Of a stretch of DNA of 9,019 nt, positions 1-6,610 are shown piece after piece. Both the position numbers and the translations under genes were made by a program. Each line of letters starts with the position of its first letter. Position 1 is the stretch's first letter. Under the pieces are notes generated by a model. That model saw nothing but the letters and a program-made list of their open reading frames with translations. It did no database searches and was not told the DNA's origin. Source of the DNA: an uncultured Clostridium sp. (lineage in GTDB: Bacteria; Bacillota_A; Clostridia; Lachnospirales; Lachnospiraceae); the NCBI GenBank assembly GCA_947174825.1, contig CAMWKN010000033.1:1-9019 (forward strand), read 5' to 3'.

Positions 1-1
1 G

Positions 2-1336
2 GTAGATACCAACCGTTTCAGTACTTTGAAACTGATTGCGCAGGAAAACAAAACCAGCCAGAATGATATTGAGAACTTGTATACGGTTGAGTGGAGTTAT
101 GGTCAGGCATTTGATTGTCACAATCCAATTCTGGGTGGTAAACTGCAGGGATTGTTTGAGATCCGTGATGGTAATAATGCAGATAACTTCAAAGCTACCA
201 TGACAGCAGTTACAGCAAATACCATTACTTTGACCACAGATGCCCGCAGCAGTGTTACTGCTAGGGAGATAGCACAGTTGGATATTCCAATCGGAGATGG
301 TGTTTTAACCATTGGTAAGTTAGATTATGAGTACTCCGATTTTACTGTGGATATTGCAGCAGATGGCACTTATACATATACATTTACACTCAAAGATTCA
401 TTAAGTACGACTGGTGTCAATCGTCTACAGGGAATTATTGAAGAAGGGAATCCAGAAAAGATGCTGGCGACAGTGGGAGATTCCATTGCATTTCGGGGAA
501 TTCCATATTATATGCGAATGTTAAATGAATTTGCTCGTACTTTTTCTGCTAATTTTAACCAGGTACAGAACAAGGGCTATGACTTGAATGGAAATCTGGG
601 TAAAGACTTATTCGTAGCTACATCCATTACAGATGGAAGTGAATACGATATGACAGAATTCCTCAGAAATACTCATGATGGTTTCTATTATCTCAATGGT
701 TTTAAGGTTTTTGATGAAGCGAAGCAGACAGCTTATGGAGAGGATGGTTATAGCTTTGAAGCTTTAGATCCAGCAGAAACCGATGCAAATGGAGAATATA
801 AGAACTTATTAGATAAAGATGGTAACTTTGTAGAGAAGGTATATATACCGAAAGATGATACGAAGATCTTTTCCTTCAAATCTACTCCGGGAGAAGATAC
901 TACAGCCAGCTATTACGCTATGACAGCATTGACTTTCGATGCAGCCGAAGCTTTGGTGGCGAACGGTGCTCTGTTGGCATGCTCCGCTGAGAATGTTGAA
1001 GGGACAGCCGGATGGGAAGAGGCAAAGAATCTGGAGAAGATGATTGCACTGGGATCCGATAATGCCATGTTCAAACAGGGCGATCCTCATTCTTACTTAA
1101 ACGTGTTAATCTCAGCTACTTTGGGAGTAGACGCTGACCGGATCAATAAGTCATCTCAGAATGCAGAGAATATTATGAATTCCGTTGACAATCAAAGAAC
1201 TGCTCTGACGGGTGTAGATGAAGATGAGGAAGGACAGAATCTGGTTATTTATCAGAATCTTCTGGCTTACCAATATCGTGTTCTGTCTATCATGAATGAA
1301 GTATTGGATAAATTGATTAACGGAACGGCTGTATAG
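2..1336 (+). CDS. flgK: Flagellar hook-associated protein 1 (FlgK), C-terminal part, 5' end outside window
   Basis: FlgK is the first hook-filament junction protein. It is exported through the flagellar type III apparatus and polymerises at the hook tip. The frame is open from base 2, so the gene starts upstream; 444 codons are visible before the TAG at 1334-1336. The early part has the family's GGKLQGLFEIRD segment, which marks the end of the N-terminal core. A long variable stretch rich in Asp, Glu and Tyr follows, as in the outer D2/D3 regions. The last 70 or so residues are the conserved C-terminal rod helix: an NQRTALTGVDEDEEGQNLV segment, then YQNLLAYQYRVLSIMNEVLDKLI. Usual FlgK proteins read YQQAYxAxAKVI here, so this copy is slightly divergent. 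flgL follows after 78 nt, the usual pairing. The TTG at 26 is an internal Leu codon, not a start. Identification is firm. Confidence 0.93.
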   Translation, partial: VDTNRFSTLKLIAQENKTSQNDIENLYTVEWSYGQAFDCHNPILGGKLQGLFEIRDGNNADNFKATMTAVTANTITLTTDARSSVTAREIAQLDIPIGDGVLTIGKLDYEYSDFTVDIAADGTYTYTFTLKDSLSTTGVNRLQGIIEEGNPEKMLATVGDSIAFRGIPYYMRMLNEFARTFSANFNQVQNKGYDLNGNLGKDLFVATSITDGSEYDMTEFLRNTHDGFYYLNGFKVFDEAKQTAYGEDGYSFEALDPAETDANGEYKNLLDKDGNFVEKVYIPKDDTKIFSFKSTPGEDTTASYYAMTALTFDAAEALVANGALLACSAENVEGTAGWEEAKNLEKMIALGSDNAMFKQGDPHSYLNVLISATLGVDADRINKSSQNAENIMNSVDNQRTALTGVDEDEEGQNLVIYQNLLAYQYRVLSIMNEVLDKLINGTAV

Positions 1337-1350
1337 TGATAGATGATATC

Positions 1351-1365
1351 GGTTCTTATAGAACT
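1351..1365 (+). other. Small hairpin in the flgK-flgL gap
   Basis: GTTCT (1352-1356) and AGAAC (1360-1364) form a 5-bp stem with a 3-nt loop, extended by a G-T pair at 1351/1365. No T-run follows, so it is not an intrinsic terminator. It lies 50 nt before the flgL start and may only mark the intercistronic RNA. A chance origin is possible. Confidence 0.3.
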
Positions 1366-1414
1366 GAAAGGATAGAGAGTTGATTACTTGAAATGATCAG
1401 AATGGAGGAATAGT

Positions 1415-2929
1415 ATGAGAGTTACCAATTCAATGATTTCCAATAGTGCAAGACAGCATATTTCTACTGCTAAGAATAAATTACTCACGGCAGAGGAACA
1501 GTATACTACACAAAAGAAAATTCAGCGTCCGTCAGATGATCCTACTATTGCGTCACGGTCTTTGAAGTTCCGTACCACGGTAGCGCAGCTGACACAGTAT
1601 GTAACCAAAAATGTGGAGGATGCTTTGGATTGGATGGATACCACAGAGGGTGCCATGACTAATGTCAGTTCTTTGTTGACAGAAATGAAAGGTGTTTTGA
1701 ATGAGGGTGCCAATGGTCCATATGAAGCAGATCAGAGGTTTTCCGTGCTGGCACAGGTTCGTCAGGCTGCCAATGCGATTTTTGAGAATGAGGCAAACTC
1801 CGACTATGCAGGACGCTATCTGTTTACTGGATATCGTACCGATACATCCCTGTTGTTTCCGACGAATATCGATACTTTGGAGTATAAAATCACGGAGAAG
1901 TTTGCCCCTTCTGATATTGCTCTGACTCGTTACGTCACTTCCAATATCGCCTTTGCAGATGGTAAAACGGAAGCAGAATATGCGGAAATGGAAACAAAGA
2001 TTAATGAATGTTACCGTGTCCAGCTGGCATATGATAATTGTTCCAAAGATCCTATTACTGATGAGGAAGATGCATTCAACATCGAACTAAAGTGGAAAGA
2101 TGCAGATGGTGATGAGCAACAGAGAACGGTTCCTTTTCAGGCGATTACCCAGGAGGACTTTGATAAACTTGATCCGGCAGATTTCGCTGATGCGTACTAT
2201 ATCTATGATTCCGGTGAGGTAGTGTTCAGTACAAAGGTTTACGAAGAGATTCAGGCGAACGATGCAGAAATTACCATTGATTATTCCAAGAAAGAATTTA
2301 ACAAGAATGATATCCGTCCGGAAATGTACTTCCCATGTACCAGTTATAATCAGGTTTCTATGAAGAAGATCAATTATGCAGACCCGGATGGACAGGAAAT
2401 TGCCTATGAAGTAAATACCCGCCAGAGTATTTCTGTTAACACGCAGGCAAAAGATGCCTTTAGTACCGATATTTACCGTGTGTTGGATTATATTGAGAGA
2501 ACCATAAAGGGAGTAAAAGATGCAGAAAACCGTATTGCAGATGCCGAGAAACGAATTGCCAATACACCGGCTGATGATACAGATACCTTGGCTGCTTTGA
2601 AGAAACTGAAAGAATCTCTGGAAAATGAAAAAGAATTACGAATCAGTGTTATGAACAGTGCCTTTGGTATGGGTCTGACTATGGTGGATACTACAGCACA
2701 GGTGCTGGATGTAGCAATGGCAGATCTGGGTGCAAAATACAACCGTACTCAGTTAACTTACAATAAATTGCTGGATAACAAAGTAATATCTGAGGAGCAG
2801 CTGTCTAATAATGAGGAGATGGAGATTTCTGATGCTATTCTCAATCTGACACAGGCAGATAACCTCTATCAGGCTTCTCTGTCGGCTACTGCCAAGATCT
2901 TGGGTAACTCTTTGCTGAATTATATTTAA
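1415..2929 (+). CDS. flgL: Flagellar hook-associated protein 3 (FlgL), long form
   Basis: FlgL is the second junction protein, sitting between FlgK and the flagellin filament. The 504-residue product starts MRVTNSMISNSARQHI and continues with the flagellin-like N-terminal helix (QKKIQRPSDDPTIASRSLKF). The conserved YLFTGY motif lies near residue 145. The C-terminal coiled helix ends with NLTQADNLYQASLSATAKIL, the flagellin/FlgL D0 signature. FlgL proteins are usually about 300 residues, so roughly 200 extra residues sit between about 155 and 420. The insert holds an acidic beta-rich region with three cysteines (near residues 199, 209 and 308) and a Lys/Glu coiled-coil segment (DAENRIADAEKRIANT, near 370-385). 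The start is supported by GGAGG at 1404-1408, 6 nt upstream. It is probably co-transcribed with flgK. Identification is firm; the role of the insert is unknown. Confidence 0.95.
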   Translation: MRVTNSMISNSARQHISTAKNKLLTAEEQYTTQKKIQRPSDDPTIASRSLKFRTTVAQLTQYVTKNVEDALDWMDTTEGAMTNVSSLLTEMKGVLNEGANGPYEADQRFSVLAQVRQAANAIFENEANSDYAGRYLFTGYRTDTSLLFPTNIDTLEYKITEKFAPSDIALTRYVTSNIAFADGKTEAEYAEMETKINECYRVQLAYDNCSKDPITDEEDAFNIELKWKDADGDEQQRTVPFQAITQEDFDKLDPADFADAYYIYDSGEVVFSTKVYEEIQANDAEITIDYSKKEFNKNDIRPEMYFPCTSYNQVSMKKINYADPDGQEIAYEVNTRQSISVNTQAKDAFSTDIYRVLDYIERTIKGVKDAENRIADAEKRIANTPADDTDTLAALKKLKESLENEKELRISVMNSAFGMGLTMVDTTAQVLDVAMADLGAKYNRTQLTYNKLLDNKVISEEQLSNNEEMEISDAILNLTQADNLYQASLSATAKILGNSLLNYI

Positions 2930-2937
2930 TGCTTTTG

Positions 2938-2957
2938 TGTCAGACAGGTGCCTGACA
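2938..2957 (+). other. Hairpin just after the flgL stop codon
   Basis: TGTCAG (2938-2943) and CTGACA (2952-2957) form a perfect 6-bp stem around an 8-nt loop, ACAGGTGC. It begins 9 nt after the flgL stop. No T-run follows. It stands directly before the larger terminator-like stem at 2972-3031, so the two may act in tandem as a 3' end or as an RNA-processing site. Confidence 0.4.
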
Positions 2958-2971
2958 TTATATAGTAAATC

Positions 2972-3031
2972 AAAATCCCGCAGCCTGCTGCACAGACAAG
3001 ATGGATGTTTACAGCTTGCTGTGGGATTTTT
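2972..3031 (+). terminator. Terminator-like stem between flgL and fliW (partial terminator or attenuator)
   Basis: The arm at 2972-2984 (AAAATCCCGCAGC) pairs with 3018-3030 (GCTGTGGGATTTT) over 13 bp with a single G-U pair. The downstream side ends in a five-T run, as in an intrinsic terminator. The loop is unusually large, 33 nt. Inside it a short hairpin (AGACA 2994-2998 with TGTTT 3006-3010) exposes AUGGA followed by UGU, which matches the 3' half of the CsrA consensus. Since fliW begins 44 nt downstream on the same strand, the stem would limit readthrough from flgKL into fliW-csrA. Whether it is constitutive or regulated cannot be seen. Confidence 0.6.
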
Positions 3032-3074
3032 ACCTTATGAAACCGTAAATCGCAGTATCAGAATGGAGGAATAC

Positions 3075-3512
3075 ATGAAAGTCGAAACAAGATATTTTGG
3101 GGAGATCGAGATTGGAGAGGATAAAATCATTCATTTTGAGGATGGTTTATTTGGTTTTGAGCAATATAAGGACTATACAATCATCTACGATGTAGAATCG
3201 GAGGGAGAGCCTTTCTTTTCCTGGATGCAGTGTGTGACAGAGCAGTCCCTGGCATTCCCGATTGTTAATCCGCTTAAGGTTGATAGCGAATATAATCCTG
3301 TGGTTGAGGATGAGCTGTTGATTAGATTGGGAGAGATAAAAGAAGAAGATCTGCTGGTCTTTTTGTTAGCTACTGTGCCTCAGGACGTCAAGAAAACTTC
3401 TGTGAATATGAAAGCGCCATTGGTTATTAATGCTGGAACCAGACAGGGAATCCAGATTGTTGCAGAAAATGATGATTATGAAATTAAGCATTATCTGATT
3501 ACAGGTGAGTAA
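3075..3512 (+). CDS. fliW: Flagellar assembly factor FliW (CsrA antagonist)
   Basis: FliW is a small cytoplasmic protein. In Bacillus it binds flagellin and also binds CsrA, relieving CsrA repression of flagellin translation once flagellin has been exported. The 145-residue product shows the family's landmarks: KVETRYFGEIEI at the N-terminus, IIHFEDGLFGFE near residue 25, PFFSWMQCVTEQSLAFPIVNP near 52-72, and VNMKAPLVINAGTRQGIQIV near 108-128. Its length is typical (about 143-150). The ATG at 3075 is chosen because GGAGG lies at 3065-3069 and the protein then begins at the conserved family start. The in-frame GTG at 2937 would add 46 unrelated residues across a terminator stem. csrA follows after 70 nt, the usual partner arrangement. 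Identification is firm. Confidence 0.96.
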   Translation: MKVETRYFGEIEIGEDKIIHFEDGLFGFEQYKDYTIIYDVESEGEPFFSWMQCVTEQSLAFPIVNPLKVDSEYNPVVEDELLIRLGEIKEEDLLVFLLATVPQDVKKTSVNMKAPLVINAGTRQGIQIVAENDDYEIKHYLITGE

Positions 3513-3552
3513 GAAACTCTGGTTCTTTCTATTAGGTGCTTGAATATATAGA

Positions 3553-3567
3553 TGCACAAACTGTGCA
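3553..3567 (+). promoter_or_regulatory. Hairpin immediately before the csrA ribosome binding site
   Basis: TGCACA (3553-3558) and TGTGCA (3562-3567) form a perfect 6-bp stem with loop AAC. It ends 5 nt before GGAGG (3573-3577) of csrA, and the connecting bases include a further GGA (3568-3570). It could shape access of ribosomes or of CsrA itself to the leader. No GGA is in the loop, so it is not a canonical CsrA hairpin. Confidence 0.4.
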
Positions 3568-3582
3568 GGATTGGAGGAAATT

Positions 3583-3813
3583 ATGCTGGCATTAGCACGA
3601 AAAGTAAATGAATCAATCGTGATTGGTAATGATGTGGAGGTTACCATTCTGGAAATAAAAGGAGATCAGATCAAGATCGGGGTTAACGCACCAAAATCTG
3701 TGCCAATCTATCGAAAAGAACTGTATCTTCAGATTCAGGAGGAGAATAAACAGGCAGTGGCAGAAGTGGATCCTTCTGCATTACAAGGATTATTTTCTGG
3801 AAAGAGTAAATAA
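3583..3813 (+). CDS. csrA: Carbon storage regulator CsrA (translational repressor)
   Basis: CsrA is a homodimeric RNA-binding protein that recognises GGA motifs, usually in hairpin loops, and blocks ribosome binding. The 76-residue product begins [15 protein letters not shown] and has the full five-strand family pattern. The two residues central to RNA binding are present: L4 at the start and R44 in the PIYRKELY segment. N55 in QEEN lines up with the Bacillus CsrA residue implicated in FliW binding. The C-terminal tail (about residues 60-76) is extended as in FliW-regulated CsrA proteins. The start at 3583 has GGAGG at 3573-3577; the in-frame TTG at 3571 overlaps that SD sequence and is unlikely. 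The last codons contain the -35 element of the next promoter. Adjacency to fliW supports flagellar control rather than carbon storage. Confidence 0.97.
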   Translation: MLALARKVNESIVIGNDVEVTILEIKGDQIKIGVNAPKSVPIYRKELYLQIQEENKQAVAEVDPSALQGLFSGKSK

Positions 3814-3833
3814 ATTGAAAAAAATGCCGATAA
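3807..3833 (+). promoter_or_regulatory. Sigma-28 (SigD/FliA) promoter for flaG-fliD-fliS
   Basis: TAAA at 3807-3810 is followed by exactly 15 nt and then GCCGATAA at 3826-3833. This matches the enteric sigma-28 consensus in both core elements and spacing. The -35 element overlaps the last codons of csrA and the csrA stop. Transcription would start near 3839-3842, giving a leader of about 83 nt before flaG. That leader holds two GGA hairpins. The start site is inferred, not seen. Confidence 0.8.
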
Positions 3834-3850
3834 AACATATAACGAATCTA

Positions 3851-3867
3851 TGTCACAGGAGGTGACA
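3851..3867 (+). promoter_or_regulatory. GGA-loop hairpin 1 in the flaG leader (candidate CsrA site)
   Basis: TGTCAC (3851-3856) and GTGACA (3862-3867) form a perfect 6-bp stem with the loop AGGAG, so the GGA at 3858-3860 is exposed. The local sequence CACAGGAGG resembles the CsrA consensus (ACARGGAUGU). It lies about 10 nt from the predicted transcript start and is almost the same sequence as the second hairpin at 3906-3919. Binding is inferred. Confidence 0.6.
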
Positions 3868-3905
3868 GAAGTTCCGTCATAAATAAAGTGCAATAAATAG
3901 CAACA

Positions 3906-3919
3906 TCACATGGAGGTGA
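3906..3919 (+). promoter_or_regulatory. GGA-loop hairpin 2 containing the flaG SD sequence (candidate CsrA site)
   Basis: TCAC (3906-3909) and GTGA (3916-3919) enclose the hexaloop ATGGAG, with GGA at 3912-3914. The loop fits the A-N-GGA-N form preferred by CsrA. The flaG SD sequence GGAGGTG (3912-3918) lies in this structure, so CsrA binding would directly block the ribosome. The stem is only 4 bp and would be weak without protein. Confidence 0.55.
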
Positions 3920-3923
3920 GACG

Positions 3924-4331
3924 ATGGAAATTAACAACATTAGTGGGGCAAGCGGAATACCAGATACTGTCACTAAGGATGTTGATATCAAAGTGAAGAA
4001 GAGTATATCAAAACCTGAGGCAGTCGAGAAAAATTCATTCGTCAGAACGGATCGGTCTTCTGCGCAGGGAGATATGGAGCAGAAGGAGCCAGTATTTGAG
4101 AAGAAGGATCCCACTGCAAACTCAATTGAGTCTGCATTTTCTTCCGCTAATAGCAAGTTGTCAAAAACACGATGTGAGTATTCTTATGATGAGGATACAA
4201 GGCGTGTGTCAATTAAGGTTTATGATAAAGATAGTGATGAATTGATACGGGAGGTTCCACCAGAGGAATCTTTGGAAATGCTTCAGAGAATATGGGAACT
4301 TGCCGGGATCATGGTAGATGAAAAAAGATAG
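3924..4331 (+). CDS. flaG: FlaG family flagellar protein
   Basis: FlaG is a small late flagellar protein that affects filament length in several bacteria; its exact mechanism is not settled. The 135-residue product has a poorly conserved, polar N-terminal half (to about residue 75) and the conserved FlaG domain at the C-terminus. Landmarks are CEYSYDEDTRRVSIKVYDKD near 85-104 and ELIREVPPEESLEMLQRI near 108-125, ending in AGIMVDEKR. The hydrophilic Ser/Lys/Glu-rich N-terminus looks disordered. The SD sequence GGAGGTGAG begins at 3912, and its core GGAGG ends 7 nt before the ATG. It sits directly before fliD, the usual position, with a 41-nt gap. It is probably the first gene of a sigma-28 transcript and a candidate for CsrA control through the two leader hairpins. 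Identification is firm, molecular role less so. Confidence 0.93.
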   Translation: MEINNISGASGIPDTVTKDVDIKVKKSISKPEAVEKNSFVRTDRSSAQGDMEQKEPVFEKKDPTANSIESAFSSANSKLSKTRCEYSYDEDTRRVSIKVYDKDSDELIREVPPEESLEMLQRIWELAGIMVDEKR

Positions 4332-4340
4332 GATAGTTAT

Positions 4341-4356
4341 GCCGCTGACAGGCGGC
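4341..4356 (+). other. GC-rich hairpin in the flaG-fliD gap
   Basis: GCCGC (4341-4345) and GCGGC (4352-4356) form a strong all-GC 5-bp stem with loop TGACAG; an extra T-G pair could shorten the loop to 4 nt. It ends 5 nt before the fliD SD sequence (GGAGGG, 4362-4367). No T-run follows, so it is not a terminator. It may act as a ribosome standby structure or decide where the messenger is cut. Confidence 0.5.
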
Positions 4357-4372
4357 GGAATGGAGGGTTATT

Positions 4373-6541
4373 ATGGCAATCAGAATGACAGGCTTGACTT
4401 CGGGATTGGATACTGAGTCCATTGTTGCTTCCTTGATGGAGGCACATAAAGCAAAAAAGACAAAGGTAGAAAATAACAAAACCAAGTTAGAATGGAAAAA
4501 AGACATCTGGACCAGCTTGAATAAAAAACTATATTCTTTTTATACAGATTTTGCAGGTAAAATGCGTTTCCAGGCGAATTATATGACCAAGAAAGCTTCT
4601 TCTTCCAATTCGTCCAAGGTTACTGCTACAGCAGGCACCAGTGCGGCAACAGGATCTTATTCTGTGAAAGTGAACAAGCTGGCAGCAGCGCAGAGTGTAA
4701 CCAGTGCGAAACTGGGTACATATCAGGTAACAGAGACGGATAAGGATGGTAATTCAAAGCTTGTAGAGAAGAAAATAACCGGTTCAACGAAGTTATCTGA
4801 TCTGGGAATGACGGCAGATGGCAGTTCTCAGATTGAGATTAAAGCAGGCAATAAAAATGTCTCATTGATTGTAAATGAAAATACTACAGTAAACGATTTT
4901 ATGCAATCATTGAAGGATGCAGGATTGAATGTTACTCTGGATGAGAAACAGGGCAGATTCTTTATCAGTTCCAAAGAGAGCGGTAAGGATCAGTCTTTCA
5001 GCATTATGACAAAACAGCTGAATCTTAACCAGAATATTGCGCTGACAGATGTAAAAAATGCAGTTGATTTTACAAACTTATCTGCATCTCAGCAGAATAC
5101 GGTAACGCAGGCTTTGGCAAAGCTGCAGGACAGCAAGTCAGATAACAAAGTCGCAACAGCAGTTAAGACGATTGAAGATATGTTGGATGCCCGTGAAAAG
5201 TCTATATCAACTAAGAAATATCGTGGGGAGCTGACGGATTCTTATTCAGATAAATATATCAAACGCGAACTTAAAAAAGATGATGATGGCAATGTTGTAA
5301 AAGATGAAGACGGCAATGATGTTTATGTTGAAACTTTGACAGAGGAAGGTATCCAGGCTTTAAAGGATGCCAAGAAATATACAGAAACAGAAATCAATGA
5401 TACCTGGGTACAGGACGACATTGATGCAGCTAAAAAAAGTGATGAAAGCAAAAATTTGAAGGCTGTCAAGGATTTAATTAAAACCCAGGTTGAAAAAGAT
5501 CTGAAAACAGATGAGTATAAGGAAAAAATTGAGAAAGATGTGCAGGATGCCAAAACCGCCAGAGGAACTTCCGTATTAGATACAGTTACCAATTATGCTA
5601 CTTCTGTGAGTGGCGGTATTGCAACTGGAGATGGATCCGAATTAAGCAAACTTGGATTGGGCAATATTGATGGTTCTGAAGTGAAAGAAGCTTCAGCAGG
5701 TCAGGGAATGGTAGTAATTGCTGCAGAAGATTCTGAGATTGAATTCAATGGTGCTACTCTGACTGGTAGCAGTACTACTATGGAAGTAAATGGAATTACC
5801 TTGAATCTGACTGGTAAGACAGATGAAGCTGTTATGATATCGGTTACTAACGATACACAGGGTGTGTATGATACCATCAAAGAGTTTGTTAATCAGTATA
5901 ACTCTATTTTGGCAGATTTAAATAAGTATTATAATGCAAGTTCTGCCAGAGGATATGATCCTTTAACAGATGAGCAAAAGGATGCTATGTCAGATACAGA
6001 AGTTGAAAAGTGGGAAACCAAGATCAAAGATTCCCTGCTTCGTAGAGATAGTACATTGAATGGTTTGATTTCTACCTTGCGGACAACGATGACAGCTACT
6101 ACGATCAAAGCATCCAATGGCAAGACCTATTCACTGGCTAACCTGGGTATTACCACAGGTAAAGATTATAAAGAATATGGTCTGTTGCATATCAAAGGCG
6201 ATGAGGATGATACCGATTACGCAGATTCTACCAACACATTGATGGATTTATTAAATGAAGATCCATCTGTGGTAACTGAGGTTTTATCTGGTATTACGAC
6301 GAAGTTATACAATAACTTGCAGAAGAAGATGGCTAGCTCTTCTTTGAGCAGTGCATTGACTTTCTATAATGATAAGGAGATCAATAAGCAGTTATCTACT
6401 TATGATAAGGATATCAAAAAGTGGGAGACGAAACTGTCAGATATGGAGAATCGCTATTACAAGCAGTTTACAGCGATGGAGAAAGCATTGGCAAGTCTGC
6501 AGTCTCAGCAGTCCTCCCTGGCAGGATTCCTGGGTATGTAA
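4373..6541 (+). CDS. fliD: Flagellar filament capping protein FliD (HAP2), long form
   Basis: FliD forms the cap at the filament tip and helps exported flagellin fold into place. The N-terminus (MAIRMTGLTSGLDTESIVAS) and the following helical segment match the FliD N-terminal domain, about residues 5-110. The C-terminal domain spans about 425-720, with DTIKEFVNQYNSILADLNKYY near 500-520 and the closing helices ending LASLQSQQSSLAGFLGM. At 722 residues it is much longer than Bacillus or enteric FliD (about 470-500). The extra part, about residues 235-415, is a very charged Lys/Asp/Glu stretch with two DGN-containing segments (DDDGNVVKDEDGNDVYV) and predicted helices. There are no cysteines. 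The start is set by GGAGGG at 4362-4367, 5 nt upstream. It probably shares a transcript with flaG. Identification is firm. Confidence 0.96.
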   Translation: MAIRMTGLTSGLDTESIVASLMEAHKAKKTKVENNKTKLEWKKDIWTSLNKKLYSFYTDFAGKMRFQANYMTKKASSSNSSKVTATAGTSAATGSYSVKVNKLAAAQSVTSAKLGTYQVTETDKDGNSKLVEKKITGSTKLSDLGMTADGSSQIEIKAGNKNVSLIVNENTTVNDFMQSLKDAGLNVTLDEKQGRFFISSKESGKDQSFSIMTKQLNLNQNIALTDVKNAVDFTNLSASQQNTVTQALAKLQDSKSDNKVATAVKTIEDMLDAREKSISTKKYRGELTDSYSDKYIKRELKKDDDGNVVKDEDGNDVYVETLTEEGIQALKDAKKYTETEINDTWVQDDIDAAKKSDESKNLKAVKDLIKTQVEKDLKTDEYKEKIEKDVQDAKTARGTSVLDTVTNYATSVSGGIATGDGSELSKLGLGNIDGSEVKEASAGQGMVVIAAEDSEIEFNGATLTGSSTTMEVNGITLNLTGKTDEAVMISVTNDTQGVYDTIKEFVNQYNSILADLNKYYNASSARGYDPLTDEQKDAMSDTEVEKWETKIKDSLLRRDSTLNGLISTLRTTMTATTIKASNGKTYSLANLGITTGKDYKEYGLLHIKGDEDDTDYADSTNTLMDLLNEDPSVVTEVLSGITTKLYNNLQKKMASSSLSSALTFYNDKEINKQLSTYDKDIKKWETKLSDMENRYYKQFTAMEKALASLQSQQSSLAGFLGM

Positions 6542-6560
6542 TTTCATGATATTATAACTA

Positions 6561-6610
6561 TGATGGCAACATATATTTGTCTGTTGGTGGGCAAATATAT
6601 GTTGTTGTCG
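6561..6610 (+). repeat. Long inverted repeat (RNA hairpin) between fliD and fliS
   Basis: CAACATATATTTG (6567-6579) is the exact reverse complement of 6592-6604. G-T and Watson-Crick pairs extend the stem outward to 6561/6610 and inward to about 6583/6588, giving a hairpin of more than 20 bp. It starts about 20 nt after the fliD stop. The stem is AT-rich and no T-run follows, so it is a poor intrinsic terminator. It more likely protects or partitions the messenger, or takes part in a switch with the fliS start. Confidence 0.65.
6563..6575 (+). repeat. Upstream copy of the fliS start sequence (13-nt direct repeat)
   Basis: ATGGCAACATATA at 6563-6575 is identical to the first 13 bases of fliS at 6701-6713. 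The upstream copy opens a 20-codon frame (MATYICLLVG..., stop near 6623-6625) with no visible SD sequence, so it is probably not translated. The copy forms the 5' arm of the hairpin at 6561-6610. The 3' arm can therefore pair with either copy. Confidence 0.6.

Noticed and set aside
26..28. TTG at 26 as a start of flgK
   Set aside because: The frame is open to the window edge and the missing N-terminal domain is essential in FlgK; this is an internal Leu codon.
2466..2472. CCGATAT inside flgL as a sigma-28 promoter
   Set aside because: The sequence 15 nt upstream is GCAA rather than TAAA, and it lies in conserved coding sequence.
2937..3074. In-frame GTG at 2937 as an upstream start of fliW
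   Set aside because: No SD sequence; the added 46 residues cross hairpins and a terminator-like stem and do not resemble FliW, whose usual start is at 3075 with GGAGG.
3571..3582. TTG at 3571 as csrA start
   Set aside because: It overlaps the GGAGG that serves the ATG at 3583, and CsrA proteins begin with ML at that point.
3850..3882. Ten-residue ORF (MSQEVTEVPS) in the flaG leader
   Set aside because: No SD sequence; it follows simply from the sequence of the GGA hairpin. Kept in mind only because the fliC leader also has a small ORF through its hairpin.
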